Below, piece by piece: positions 38,401 to 52,013 of a stretch of DNA of 64,000 nt. The position numbers and the translations under genes are program-made. Each line of letters opens with the position of its first letter. Position 1 is the stretch's first letter. Where the stretch lies: positions 26,411,398 to 26,475,397 of the forward strand of contig NC_092577.1 in assembly GCF_037975245.1 (NCBI RefSeq). The letters run 5' to 3'. The stretch is from Apostichopus japonicus (taxonomy: Eukaryota > Echinodermata > Holothuroidea > Aspidochirotida > Stichopodidae). The notes under the pieces were generated by a model. It made no database searches. It was not told the origin of the DNA and was given only the letters and a program-made list of their open reading frames with translations.

Positions 38401-39968
38401 TCGGTACCGCACATTCGATTTATCGTTAACGCATATTCGATTTATCGGTATCGCACATTCCATTATTGGTATCGCACATTCGATTTATCGGTATCGCGAA
38501 TTCGATTTATCGGTACCGCACATTCTATTTATCGGTACCGCAATATCGATTTTTGGTATCGCTCATTCGATTGACCGGTATCGCACAATCGATTTATCGG
38601 CATCGCACATTCTATTTATCGGTACCGCACATTCGATTTATCGGTATCGCACATGCCATTATTGGTATCGCTAATTCGATTTATCGGTACCGCACATTCT
38701 ATTTATCGGTACCGCAATATCGATTTATCGGTATCGCAAATTCGATAAATCGGAATCGCACATTCGATTAAACGGTATCGCACATTCGATTTATCGGTAA
38801 CGCACTTTCGATTTATCGGTACCGCAAGTTCGATTTATCGGTACCGCATATTCGATTTATCGGTATCGCACATTATATTTATCGGGACCGCACATTCGAT
38901 TTATCGGTACCGCACATTCGATTTATCGGTACCGCACATTCGATTTATCGGTATCGCACAATCGATTTATCGGTACCGCACATTCGATTGATCGGTATCG
39001 CAAATTCGATTAATCGTTATCGCAAATTCAATTAAACGGTACCGCACTTTCGATTAAACGGTATCGCACATTCGATTTATCGGTACCGCACTTTCGATTT
39101 ATCGGTACCGCACATTCGATTTATCGGTATCGCAAATTCCATTAATCGGTATCGCACATTCGATTAAACGGTATCGCGCCTTCGATTTATCGGTAACGCA
39201 CTTCCGATTTATCGGAACCGCACATTCGATTTATCGGCACCGCACATTCGATTTATCGGTACCGCAATATCGATTTATCGGTATCGCACATTCGAATTAT
39301 CGGTACAGCACAATCGATTAATCGGTACCGCCTTTCGATTTATCGGTACCGCACATTCGATTAATCGGTATCGCACGTTCTTTTTATCGGTACCGCACAT
39401 TCGATTTATCGGTAACGCATATTCGATTTATCGGTATCGCACATTCCATTATTGGTATCGCACATTCGATTTATCGGTATCGCGAATTCGATTTATCGGT
39501 ACCGCACATTCTATTTATCGGTACCGCAATATCGATTTTTGGTATCGCTCATTCGATTGACCGGTATCGCACAATCGATTTATCGGCATCGCACATTCTA
39601 TTTATCGGTACCGCACATTCGATTTATCGGTATCGCAAATTCGATTAATCGGTATCGCACATTCGATTAAACGGTACCGCACTTTCGATTAAACGGTATC
39701 GCACAATCGACTTATCGGTAACGCACTTTCGATTTATCGGTACCGCACATTCGATTTATCGGTATCCCAAATTCGATTAATCGGTATCGCACATTCGATT
39801 AAACGGTATCGCACATTCGATTTATCGGTAACGCACTAATGATTTATCGGCACCGCACATTCGATTTATCGGCACCGCACATTCGATTTATCGGTACCGC
39901 ACATTCGATTTATCGGTATCGCACAATCGATTTATCGGTACCGCACATTCGATTAATCGGTATCGCAC
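32443..39968. repeat. Satellite block Y, third copy, containing the empty transposon site
   Basis: This is collinear with 1-5928 and 15658-17564 and lacks the 9.7-kb island. Relative to the first copy it lacks 131 bp near 37637 (five 22-bp units plus one 21-bp unit) and the extra 176 bp near 16504-16679. The island's target lies at 38238-38239. Minor differences include TACCGCAAG near 2985 against TATCGCACA near 35424. Confidence 0.93.
38238..38239. other. Empty target site of the 9.7-kb element
   Basis: The flanks CGGTACCGCACAT (to 38239) and TCGATTTATCGGTATCGCAC (from 38240) equal those on either side of the island. The unusual neighbour monomer CATACGGTTTATCGG at 38259 also follows the island, near 15679, which confirms that this is the paralogous site and not a random monomer. 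Confidence 0.88.
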
Positions 39969-42154
39969 GTTCGATTTCACGGTATCGCACATGCCATTAT
40001 TAGTATCGCTAATTCGATTTATCGGTACCGCACATTCTCTTTATCGGTACCACAATATCGATTTATCGGTATCGCACATTCGATTAAACGGTACCGCACT
40101 TTCGATTTATCGGTATCGCAAATTCGATAAATCGGTATCGCACATTCGATTAAACGGTATCGCACATTCGATTTATCGGTAACGCACTTTCCATTTATCG
40201 GAACCGCACATTCGATTCATCGGCACCGCACATTCGATTAATCGGTACCGCAATATCGAATTATCGGTATCGCACATACGATTTATCGGTACCGCACATT
40301 CGATTTATCGGTATCGCATATTCGAATTATCGGTACAGCACAATCGATTAATCGGTACCGCCTTTCGATTTATCGGTACCGCAATATCGATTTATCGGTA
40401 TCGCACATTCGATTGACCGGTATCGCACATTCGATTTATCGGTATCGCAAATTCTATTAATCGGTATGGCACATTCGATTAAACGGTATCTCACATTCGA
40501 TTTATCGGTATCGCAAATTCGATTAATCGGTATCGCACATTCGATTTATCGGTAACGCAGTTTCGATTAATAGGTATCGCACATTCGATTTATCGGTATC
40601 GCAAATTCGATTAATAGGTATCGCACATTCGATTAAACGGTATCGCACATTCGATTTATCGGTAACGCACTTTCGATTTATCGGTCCCGCACATTCGATT
40701 GATCAGTACAGCACAATCGATTAATCGGTACCGCCTTTCGATTTATCGGTACCGCACATTCGATTAATCGGTATCGCACGTTCTTTTTATCGGTACCGCA
40801 CATTCGATTTATCGGTAACGCATATTCGATTTATCGGTATCGCACATTCCATTATTGGTATAGCACATTCGATTTATCGGTATCGCGAATTCGATTTATC
40901 GGTACCGCACATTATATTTATCGGTACCGCAATATCGATTTTTGGTATCGCACATTCGATTGACCGGTATCGCACAATCGATTTATCGGTATCGCACATT
41001 CTATTTATCGGTACCGCACATTCGATTTATCGGTATCGCAAATTCGATTAATCGGTATCGCACATTCGATTAAACGGTACCGCACTTTCGATTAAACGGT
41101 ATCGCACAATCGATTTATCGGTAACGCACTTTCGATTTATCGGCACCGCACATTCGATTTATCGGTATCCCAAATTCGATTAATCGGTATCGCACATTCG
41201 ATTAAACGGTATCGCACTTTCGATTTATCGGTAACGCACTTTCGATTTATCGGTACCGCACATTCGATTTATCGGTACCGCACAATCGATTTATCGGTAT
41301 CGCTGATTCCATTTATCGGTACCGCACATTTGATTTATCGTTATCGCACAATCGATTTATCGGTACCGCACATTCGATTAATCGGTATCGCACGTTCGAT
41401 TTATCGGTATCGCACATGCCATTATTGGTATCGCTAATTCGATTTATCGGTACCGCACATTCTATTTATCGGTACCGCAATATCGATTTATCGGTATCGC
41501 ACATTCGATTAAACGGTACCGCACATTCGATTTATCGGTATCGCAAATTCGATAAATCGGTATCGCACATTCGATTAAACGGTATCGCACATTCGATTTA
41601 TCGGTAACGCACTTTCGATTTATCGGTACCGCAAGTTCGATTTATCGGTATCGCAAATTCGATTAATCGGTATCGCAAATTCGATTAAACGGTATCGCAC
41701 CTTCGATTTATCGGTAACGCACTTTCGATTATCGGAACCGCACATTCGATTTATCGGCACCGCACATTCGATTTATCGGTACCGCAATATCGATTTATCG
41801 GTATCGCACATACGATTTATCGGTACCGCACATTCGATTTATCGGTATCGCATATTCGAAATATCGGTACTGCACAATCGATTTATCGGTACCGCCTTTC
41901 GATTTATCGGTACCGCACATTCGATTAATCGGTATCGCACGTTCGATTTATCGGTATCGCACATTCCATTATTGGTATCGCACATTCGATTTATCGGTAT
42001 CGCGAATTCGATTTATCGGTATCGCACATTCGATTAATCGGTACCGCAATATCGATTTATCGGTATCGCACATTCGATTGACCGGTATCGCACATTCGAT
42101 TTATCGGTATCGCAATTTCTATTAATCGGTATGGCACATTCGATTAAACGGTAT
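39969..42154. repeat. 22-bp satellite with a related 1.1-kb unit (U0)
   Basis: About 39650-41409 matches 43444-45203 at an offset of 3794 bp. Within it, 40317-41409 is a further copy of the start of the 1.7-kb unit that is tandem at 44111-48713. It begins with CATATTCGAATTATCGGTAC. At 41410 the match ends (TATCGCACATGCC here, TACCGCACATTCG there). The following 41410-41700 resembles the stretch after 48582. Confidence 0.86.
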
Positions 42155-43480
42155 CGCACATTCGATTTATCGGTATCGCAAATTCGATTAATCGGTATCG
42201 CACATTCGATTTATCGGTAACGCAGTTTCGATTAATAGGTATCGCACATTCGATTTATCGGTATCGCAAATTCGATTAATAGGTATCGCACATTCGATTA
42301 AACGGTATCGCACATTCGATTTATCGGTAACGCACTTTCGATTTATCGGTACCGCACATTCGATTGATCAGTACCGCACATTCGATTTATCGGTACCGCA
42401 CATTCGATTTATCGGTACCGCACAATCGATTTATCGGTATCGCACATTCCATTTATCGGTACCGCACATTTGATTTATCGTTATCACACCTTCGATTTAT
42501 CGGCACCGCACAATCGATTTATCGGTACCGAAATATCGATTTATCGGTACCGCACAATCTATTAATCGGTACCGCCTTTCGATTTATCGGCACCGCACAT
42601 TCGATTTATCGGTACCGAAATATCGATTTATCGGTACCGCACAATCTATTAATCGGTACCGCCTTTCGATTTATCGGTACCGCAATATCGATTTATCGGT
42701 TTCGCACATTATATTTATCGGGACCGCACATTCGATTAATCGGTACCGCATATTCGATTTATCGGTACCGCACATTCGATTTATCGGTATCGCACAATCG
42801 ATTTATCGGTACCGCACATTCGATTGATCGGTATCGCAAATTCGATTAATCGGTATCGCACATTCGATTAAACGGTACCGCACTTTCGATTTATCGGTAT
42901 CCCAAATTCGATTAATCGGTATCGCACGTTCGATTTATCGGTACCGCACATTCCATTTATCGGTATCGTACATTCGATTTACCAATATCGCACATTCGAT
43001 CTATCGGTAACGCACTTTCGATTTATCGGAACCGCACATTCGATTTATCGGCACCGCACATTCGATTTATCGGTACCGCAATATCGATTTATCGGTATCG
43101 CACATACGATTTATCGGTACCGCACATTCGATTTATCGGTACCGCACATTCGATTTATCGGTATCGCATATTCGATTAATCGGTATCGCACGTTCTTTTT
43201 ATCGGTACCGCACATTCGATTTATCGGTAACGCATATTCGATTTATCGGTATCGCACATTCCATTATTGGTATCGCACATTCGATTTATCGGTATCGCGA
43301 ATTCGATTTATCGGGACCGTACATTCGATTTATCAGTACCGCAATATCGATTTGTTGGTATCGCACATTCGATTGACCGGTATCGCACATTCGATTTATC
43401 GGCATCGCACATTCGATTTATCGGTATCGCAAATTCGATTAATCGGTATCGCACATTCGATTAAACGGTACCGCACTTTC
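42155..43480. repeat. Satellite block duplicated at 48714-50090
   Basis: The offset to the second copy is 6559 bp up to about 42896 and 6581 bp from there, then one more monomer longer near 43420. Each step is a single 22-bp unit. Shared markers include TTATCACACCTTCG near 42481 and CGATTTGTTGG near 43350. Confidence 0.88.
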
Positions 43481-44110
43481 GATTAAACGGTATCGCACAA
43501 TCGACTTATCGGTAACGCACTTTCGATTTATCGGTACCGCACATTCGATTTATCGGTATCCCAAATTCGATTAATCGGTATCGCACATTCGATTAAACGG
43601 TATCGCACATTCGATTTATCGGTAACGCACTAATGATTTATCGGCACCGCACATTCGATTTATCGGCACCGCACATTCGATTTATCGGTACCGCACATTC
43701 GATTTATCGGTATCGCACAATCGATTTATCGGTACCGCACATTCGATATATCGGTATCGCACGTTCGATTTCACGGTATCGCACATGCCATTATTAGTAT
43801 CGCTAATTCGATTTATCGGTACCGCACATTCTCTTTATCGGTACCGCAATATCGATTTATCGGTATCGCACATTCGATTAAACGGTACCGCACTTTCGAT
43901 TTATCGGTATCGCAAATTCGATAAATCGGTATCGCACATTCGATTAAACGGTATCGCACATTCGATTTATCGGTAACGCACTTTCCATTTATCGGAACCG
44001 CACATTCGATTTATCGGCACCGCACATTAGATTTATCGGTACCGCAATATCGATTTATCGGTATCGCACATACGATTTATCGGTACCGCACATTCGATTT
44101 ATCGGTATCG
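43481..44110. repeat. 22-bp satellite, part of the 3794-bp-offset duplication
   Basis: This matches 39687-40316, sharing the rare units ACAATCGACTTATCGG and GCACTAATGATTTATCGG. I saw single differences such as CATTAGATTT near 44027 and CGATATATCGG near 43743. Confidence 0.86.
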
Positions 44111-45821
44111 CATATTCGAATTATCGGTACAGCACAATCGATTAATCGGTACCGCCTTTCGATTTATCGGTACCGCAATATCGATTTATCGGTATCGCAC
44201 ATTCGATTGACCGGTATCGCACATTCGATTTATCGGTATCGCAAATTCTATTAATCGGTATGGCACATTCGATTAAACGGTATCTCACATTCGATTTATC
44301 GGTATCGCAAATTCGATTAATCGGTATCGCACATTCGATTTATCGGTAACGCAGTTTCGATTAATAGGTATCGCACATTCGATTTATCGGTATCGCAAAT
44401 TCGATTAATAGGTATCGCACATTCGATTAAACGGTATCGCACATTCGATTTATCGGTAACGCACTTTCGATTTATCGGTCCCGCACATTCGATTGATCAG
44501 TACAGCACAATCGATTAATCGGTACCGCCTTTCGATTTATCGGTACCGCACATTCGATTAATCGGTATCGCACGTTCTTTTTATCGGTACCGCACATTCG
44601 ATTTATCGGTAACGCATATTCGATTTATCGGTATCGCACATTCCATTATTGGTATAGCACATTCGATTTATCGGTATCGCGAATTCGATTTATCGGTACC
44701 GCACATTATATTTATCGGTACCGCAATATCGATTTTTGGTATCGCACATTCGATTGACCGGTATCGCACAATCGATTTATCGGTATCGCACATTCTATTT
44801 ATCGGTACCGCACATTCGATTTATCGGTATCGCAAATTCGATTAATCGGTATCGCACATTCGATTAAACGGTACCGCACTTTCGATTAAACGGTATCGCA
44901 CAATCGATTTATCGGTAACGCACTTTCGATTTATCGGCACCGCACATTCGATTTATCGATATCCCAAATTCGATTAATCGGTATCGCACATTCGATTAAA
45001 CGGTATCGCACTTTCGATTTATCGGTAACGCACTTTCGATTTATCGGTACCGCACATTCGATTTATCGGTACCGCACAATCGATTTATCGGTATCGCTGA
45101 TTCCATTTATCGGTACCGCACATTTGATTTATCGTTATCGCACAATCGATTTATCGGTACCGCACATTCGATTAATCGGTATCGCACGTTCGATTTATCG
45201 GTACCGCACATTCGATTTATCGGTATCCCAAATTCGATTAATCGGTATCGCACGTTCGATTTATCGGTACCGCACATTCCATTTATCGGTATCGTACATT
45301 CGATTTACCAATATCGCACATTCGATCTATCGGTAACGCACTTTCGATTTATCGGAACCGCACATTCGATTTATCGGCACCGCACATTCGATTTATCGGT
45401 ACCGCAATATCGATTTATCGGTATCGCACATACGATTTATCGGCACCGCACATTCGATTTATCGGTATCCCAAATTCGATTAATCGGTATCGCACATTCG
45501 ATTAAACGGTATCGCACTTTCGATTTATCGGTAACGCACTTTCGATTTATCGGTACCGCACATTCGATTTATCGGTACCGCACAATCGATTTATCGGTAT
45601 CGCTGATTCCATTTATCGGTACCGCACATTTGATTTATCGGTATCGCTGATTCCATTTATCGGTACCGCACATTCGATTAATCGGTATCGCACGTTCGAT
45701 TTATCGGTACCGCACATTCGATTAATCGGTATCGCACGTTCGATTTATCGGTATCGCACATGCCATTATTGGTATCGCTAATTCGATTTATCGGTACCGC
45801 ACATTCGATTTATCGGTATCG
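44111..45821. repeat. 1.7-kb higher-order unit U1 (1711 bp)
   Basis: First of three tandem units, each opening with CATATTCGAATTATCGGTAC and a CAGCACAATCGATTAATCGG monomer. It runs to 45821, and the next unit starts at 45822. Characteristic inner markers are CGCTGATTCCATTTATCGG near 45094 and TTTACCAATATCG near 45303. The unit is two monomers longer than U2 because of extra units near 45640-45730. Confidence 0.9.
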
Positions 45822-47488
45822 CATATTCGAATTATCGGTACAGCACAATCGATTAATCGGTACCGCCTTTCGATTTATCGGTACCGCAATATCGATTTAT
45901 CGGTATCGCACATTCGATTGACCTTTATCGCACATTCGATTTATCGGTATCGCAAATTCTATTAATCGGTATGGCACATTCGATTAAACGGTATCTCACA
46001 TTCGATTTATCGGTATCGCAAATTCGATTAATCGGTATCGCACATTCGATTTATCGGTAACGCAGTTTCGATTAATAGGTATCGCACATTCGATTTATCG
46101 GTATCGCAAATTCGATTAATAGGTATCGCACATTCGATTAAACGGTATCGCACATTCGATTTATCGGTAACGCACTTTCGATTTATCAGTCCCGCACATT
46201 CGATTGATCAGTACAGCACAATCGATTAATCGGTACCGCCTTTCGATTTATCGGTACCGCACATTCGATTAATCGGTATCGCACGTTCTTTTTATCGGTA
46301 CCGCACATTCGATTTATCGGTAACGCATATTCGATTTATCGGTATCGCACATTCCATTATTGGTATAGCACATTCGATTTATCGGTATCGCGAATTCGAT
46401 TTATCGGTACCGCACATTATATTTATCGGTACCGCAATATCGATTTTTGGTATCGCACATTCGATTGACCGGTATCGCACAATCGATTTATCGGTATCGC
46501 ACATTCTATTTATCGGTACCGCACATTCGATTTATCGGTATCGCAAATTCGATTAATCGGTATCGCACATTCGATTAAACGGTACCGCACTTTCGATTAA
46601 ACGGTATCGCACAATCGATTTATCGGTAACGCACTTTCGATTTATCGGCACCGCACATTCGATTTATCGGTATCCCAAATTCGATTAATCGGTATCGCAC
46701 ATTCGATTAAACGGTATCGCACTTTCGATTTATCGGTAACGCACTTTCGATTTATCGGTACCGCACATTCGATTTATCGGTACCGCACAATCGATTTATC
46801 GGTATCGCTGATTCCATTTATCGGTACCGCACATTTGATTTATCGTTATCGCACAATCGATTTATCGGTACCGCACATTCGATTAATCGGTATCGCACGT
46901 TCGATTTATCGGTACCGCACATTCGATTTATCGGTATCCCAAATTCGATTAATCGGTATCGCACGTTCGATTTATCGGTACCGCACATTCCATTTATCGG
47001 TATCGTACATTCGATTTACCAATATCGCACATTCGATCTATCGGTAACGCACTTTCGATTTATCGGAACCGCACATTCGATTTATCGGCACCGCACATTC
47101 GATTTATCGGTACCGCAATATCGATTTATCGGTATCGCACATACGATTTATCGGCACCGCACATTCGATTTATCGGTATCCCAAATTCGATTAATCGGTA
47201 TCGCACATTCGATTAAACGGTATCGCACTTTCGATTTATCGGTAACGCACTTTCGATTTATCGGTACCGCACATTCGATTTATCGGTACCGCACAATCGA
47301 TTTATCGGTATCGCTGATTCCATTTATCGGTACCGCACATTTGATTTATCGTTATCGCACAATCGATTTATCGGTACCGCACATTCGATTAATCGGTATC
47401 GCACGTTCGATTTATCGGTATCGCACATGCCATTATTGGTATCTTTAATTCGATTTATCGGTACCGCACATTCGATTTATCGGTATCG
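45822..47488. repeat. 1.7-kb higher-order unit U2 (1667 bp)
   Basis: Tandem copy of U1, shorter by 44 bp (two monomers). It has GATTGACCTTTATCG near 45916, a marker shared with U3 (near 47583) but not U1, which has GATTGACCGGTATCG. U2 and U3 are therefore closer to each other than to U1. Confidence 0.9.
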
Positions 47489-48713
47489 CATATTCGAATT
47501 ATCGGTACAGCACAATCGATTAATCGGTACCGCCTTTCGATTTATCGGTACCGCAATATCGATTTATCGGTATCGCACATTCGATTGACCTTTATCGCAC
47601 ATTCGATTTATCGGTATCGCAAATTCTATTAATCGGTATGGCACATTCGATTAAACGGTATCTCACATTCGATTTATCGGTATCGCAAATTCGATTAATC
47701 GGTATCGCACATTCGATTTATCGGTAACGCAGTTTCGATTAATAGGTATCGCACATTCGATTTATCGGTATCGCAAATTCGATTAATAGGTATCGCACAT
47801 TCGATTAAACGGTATCGCACATTCGATTTATCGGTAACGCACTTTCGATTTATCGGTCCCGCACATTCGATTGATCAGTACAGCACAATCGATTAATCGG
47901 TACCGCCTTTCGATTTATCGGTACCGCACATTCGATTAATCGGTATCGCACGTTCTTTTTATCGGTACCGCACATTCGATTTATCGGTAACGCATATTCG
48001 ATTTATCGGTATCGCACATTCCATTATTGGTATAGCACATTCGATTTATCGGTATCGCGAATTCGATTTATCGGTACCGCACATTATATTTATCGGTACC
48101 GCAATATCGATTTTTGGTATCGCACATTCGATTGACCGGTATCGCACAATCGATTTATCGGTATCGCACATTCTATTTATCGGTACCGCACATTCGATTT
48201 ATCGGTATCGCAAATTCGATTAATCGGTATCGCACATTCGATTAAACGGTACCGCACTTTCGATTAAACGGTATCGCACAATCGATTTATCGGTAACGCA
48301 CTTTCGATTTATCGGCACCGCACATTCGATTTATCGGTATCCCAAATTCGATTAATCGGTATCGCACATTCGATTAAACGGTATCGCACTTTCGATTTAT
48401 CGGTAACGCACTTTCGATTTATCGGTACCGCACATTCGATTTATCGGTACCGCACAATCGATTTATCGGTATCGCTGATTCCATTTATCGGTACCGCACA
48501 TTTGATTTATCGTTATCGCACAATCGATTTATCGGTACCGCACATTCGATTAATCGGTATCGCACGTTCGATTTATCGGTATCGCACATGCCATTATTGG
48601 TATCGCTAATTCGATTTATCGGTACCGCACATTCTATTTATCGGTACCGCAATATCGATTTATCGGTATCGCACATTCGATTAAACGGTACCGCACATTC
48701 GATTAATCGGTAT
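47489..48713. repeat. 1.7-kb higher-order unit U3, partial
   Basis: Third tandem copy, following U2 at a 1667-bp offset up to about 48580. The sequence then switches to the CATGCCATTATTGG-type section and joins the block repeated from 42155. Confidence 0.87.
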
Positions 48714-50090
48714 CGCACATTCGATTTATCGGTATCGCAAATTCGATTAATCGGTATCGCACATTCGATTTATCGGTAACGCAGTTTCGATTAATAGGTA
48801 TCGCACATTCGATTTATCGGTATCGCAAATTCGATTAATAGGTATCGCACATTCGATTAAACGGTATCGCACATTCGATTTATCGGTAACGCACTTTCGA
48901 TTTATCGGTACCGCACATTCGATTGATCAGTACCGCACATTCGATTTATCGGTACCGCACATTCGATTTATCGGTACCGCACAATCGATTTATCGGTATC
49001 GCACATTCCATTTATCGGTACCGCACATTTGATTTATCGTTATCACACCTTCGATTTATCGGCACCGCACAATCGATTTATCGGTACCGAAATATCGATT
49101 TATCGGTATCGCACAATCTATTAATCGGTACCGCCTTTCGATTTATCGGCACCGCACATTCGATTTATCGGTACCGAAATATCGATTTATCGGTACCGCA
49201 CAATCTATTAATCGGTACCGCCTTTCGATTTATCGGTACCGCAATATCGATTTATCGGTTTCGCACATTATATTTATCGGGACCGCACATTCGATTAATC
49301 GGTACCGCATATTCGATTTATCGGTACCGCACATTCGATTTATCGGTATCGCACAATCGATTTATCGGTACCGCACATTCGATTGATCGGTATCGCAAAT
49401 TCGATTAATCGGTATCGCACATTCGATTAAACGGTACCGCACTTTCGATTTATCGGTACCGCACATTCGATTTATCGGTATCCCAAATTCGATTAATCGG
49501 TATCGCACGTTCGATTTATCGGTACCGCACATTCCATTTATCGGTATCGTACATTCGATTTACCAATATCGCACATTCGATCTATCGGTAACGCACTTTC
49601 GATTTATCGGAACCGCACATTCGATTTATCGGCACCGCACATTCGATTTATCGGTACCGCAATATCGATTTATCGGTATCGCACATACGATTTATCGGTA
49701 CCGCACATTCGATTTATCGGTACCGCACATTCGATTTATCGGTATCGCATATTCGATTAATCGGTATCGCACGTTCTTTTTATCGGTACCGCACATTCGA
49801 TTTATCGGTAACGCATATTCGATTTATCGGTATCGCACATTCCATTATTGGTATCGCACATTCGATTTATCGGTATCGCGAATTCGATTTATCGGGACCG
49901 TACATTCGATTTATCAGTACCGCAATATCGATTTGTTGGTATCGCACATTCGATTGACCGGTATCGCACATTCGATTTATCGGCATCGCACATTCGATTT
50001 ATCGGTACCGCACATTCGATTTATCGGTATCGCAAATTCGATTAATCGGTATCGCACATTCGATTAAACGGTACCGCACTTTCGATTAAA
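48714..50090. repeat. Satellite block, second copy of 42155-43480
   Basis: Collinear with 42155-43480 with two single-monomer insertions. The copies part near 50090, where this copy has CACATTCGATTTATCGG and the other has CACAATCGACTTATCGG. Confidence 0.88.
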
Positions 50091-52013
50091 CGGTATCGCA
50101 CATTCGATTTATCGGTAACGCACTTTCGATTTATCGGTACCGCACATTCTATTTATCGGTACCGCAATATCGATTTATCGGTATCGCACATTCGATTAAA
50201 CGGTACCGCACTTTCGATTTATCGGTATCGCAAATTCGATAAATCGGTATCGCACATTCGATTAAACGGTATCGCACATTCGATTTATCGGTAACGCAGT
50301 TTCGATTTATCGGTACCGCACATTCGATTTATCGGTATCGCAAATTCGATTAATCGGTATCGCACATTCGATTAAACGGTATCGCACCTTCGATTTATCG
50401 GTAACGCACTTTCGATTTATCGTAATCGCACATTCGATTTATCGGCACCGCACATTCGATTTATCGGTACCGCAATATCGATTTATCGGTATCGCACATA
50501 CGATTAAACGGTTCCGCACTTTCGATTAAACGGTATCGCACATTCGATTTATCGGTAACGCACTTTCGATTTATCGGTGCCGCACATTCGATTTATCGGT
50601 ATCCCAAATTCGATTAATCGGTATCGCATGTTCTATTTATCGGTACCGCACATTCCATTTATCGGTATCGTAAATTCGATTTACCGATATCGCACATTCG
50701 ATCTATCGGTAACGCACTTTCGATTTATCGGAACCGCACATTCGATTTATCGGCACCGCACATTCGATTTATCGGTACCGCAATATCGATTTATCGGTAT
50801 CGCACCTACGATTTATCGGTACCGCACATTCGAATTATCGGTACCGCACATTCGATTTATGGGTATCGCATATTCGATTAATCGGTATCGCACATTCGAT
50901 TAATCGGTATCGCACGTTCGATTTATCGGTACCGCACATTCCATTTATCGGTATCGTACATTCGATTAATCGGTATCGCACGTTCGATTTATCGGTACCG
51001 CACATTCCATTTATCGGTATCGTACATTCGGTTTACCGATATCGCACATTCGATTTATCGGCACCGCACATTCGATTTATCGGGACCGCACATTCGATTA
51101 ATCGGTATCGCACATTCGATTTATCGGTACCGCACATTCGATTTATCGGTATCGCACAATCTATTAATCGGTCTCGCACATTCGATCTATCGGCACCGCA
51201 CATACGATTTATCGGTACCGCACATTTGATTTATCGTTATCGCACATTCGATTTATCGGTACCGCAATATCGATTTATCGGTACCGCACAATCGATTAAT
51301 CGGTATTGCACATTCCATTTATCGGATCCGCACATTTGATTTATCGTTATCGCACATTCGATTTATCGGCACCGCACATTCGATTAATCGATACCGCAAT
51401 ATCGATTTATCGGTATCGCACATTCGATTTATCGTTACCGCACATTCTATTTATCGGTATCGTAAATTCGATTTATCGGTCTCGCACATTCGATTTATCG
51501 TTACCGCACATTCTATTTATCGGTATAGTAAATTCGATTTATCGGTCTCGCACATTCGATTTATCGGTAGCAATATCGATTAATCGGTACCGCACATTCG
51601 ATTTATCGGTACCGCACAATCGATTTATCGGTATCGCACAATCGATTAATCGGTCTCGCACATTCGATTTATCGGTAGCGCACATTCCATTTATCGGCAC
51701 TGCACATTCGATTTATCGGCACCGTACATTCGATTTACAGGTACCGCAATATCGATTTATCGGTATCGCACATTCGATTTATCGGTAACGCAGTTTCGAT
51801 TTATCGGTACCGCACATTCGATTTATCGGTATCGCAAATTCGATTAAACGGTATCGCACATTCGATTAAACGGTATCGCACATTCGATTTATCGGTAACG
51901 CATATTCGATTTATCGGTATCCCAAATTCGATTAATCGGTATCGCACATTCGATTAAACGGTATCGCACATTCGATTTATCGGTATCGCACTTTCGATTT
52001 ATCGGTACCGCAC
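50091..52013. repeat. 22-bp satellite, irregular section with a 66-bp tandem pair
   Basis: Mixed monomers with no long duplicate that I could place in the window. At about 51426-51557 three monomers (66 bp, containing TTTATCGTTACCGCACATTC and AAATTCGATTTATCGGTCTCG) occur twice in succession with one difference. This is a small example of duplication by whole monomers. Short units GGTAGCAATATCG near 51566 and GGTAGCGCACATTCC near 51673 also occur. Confidence 0.88.
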
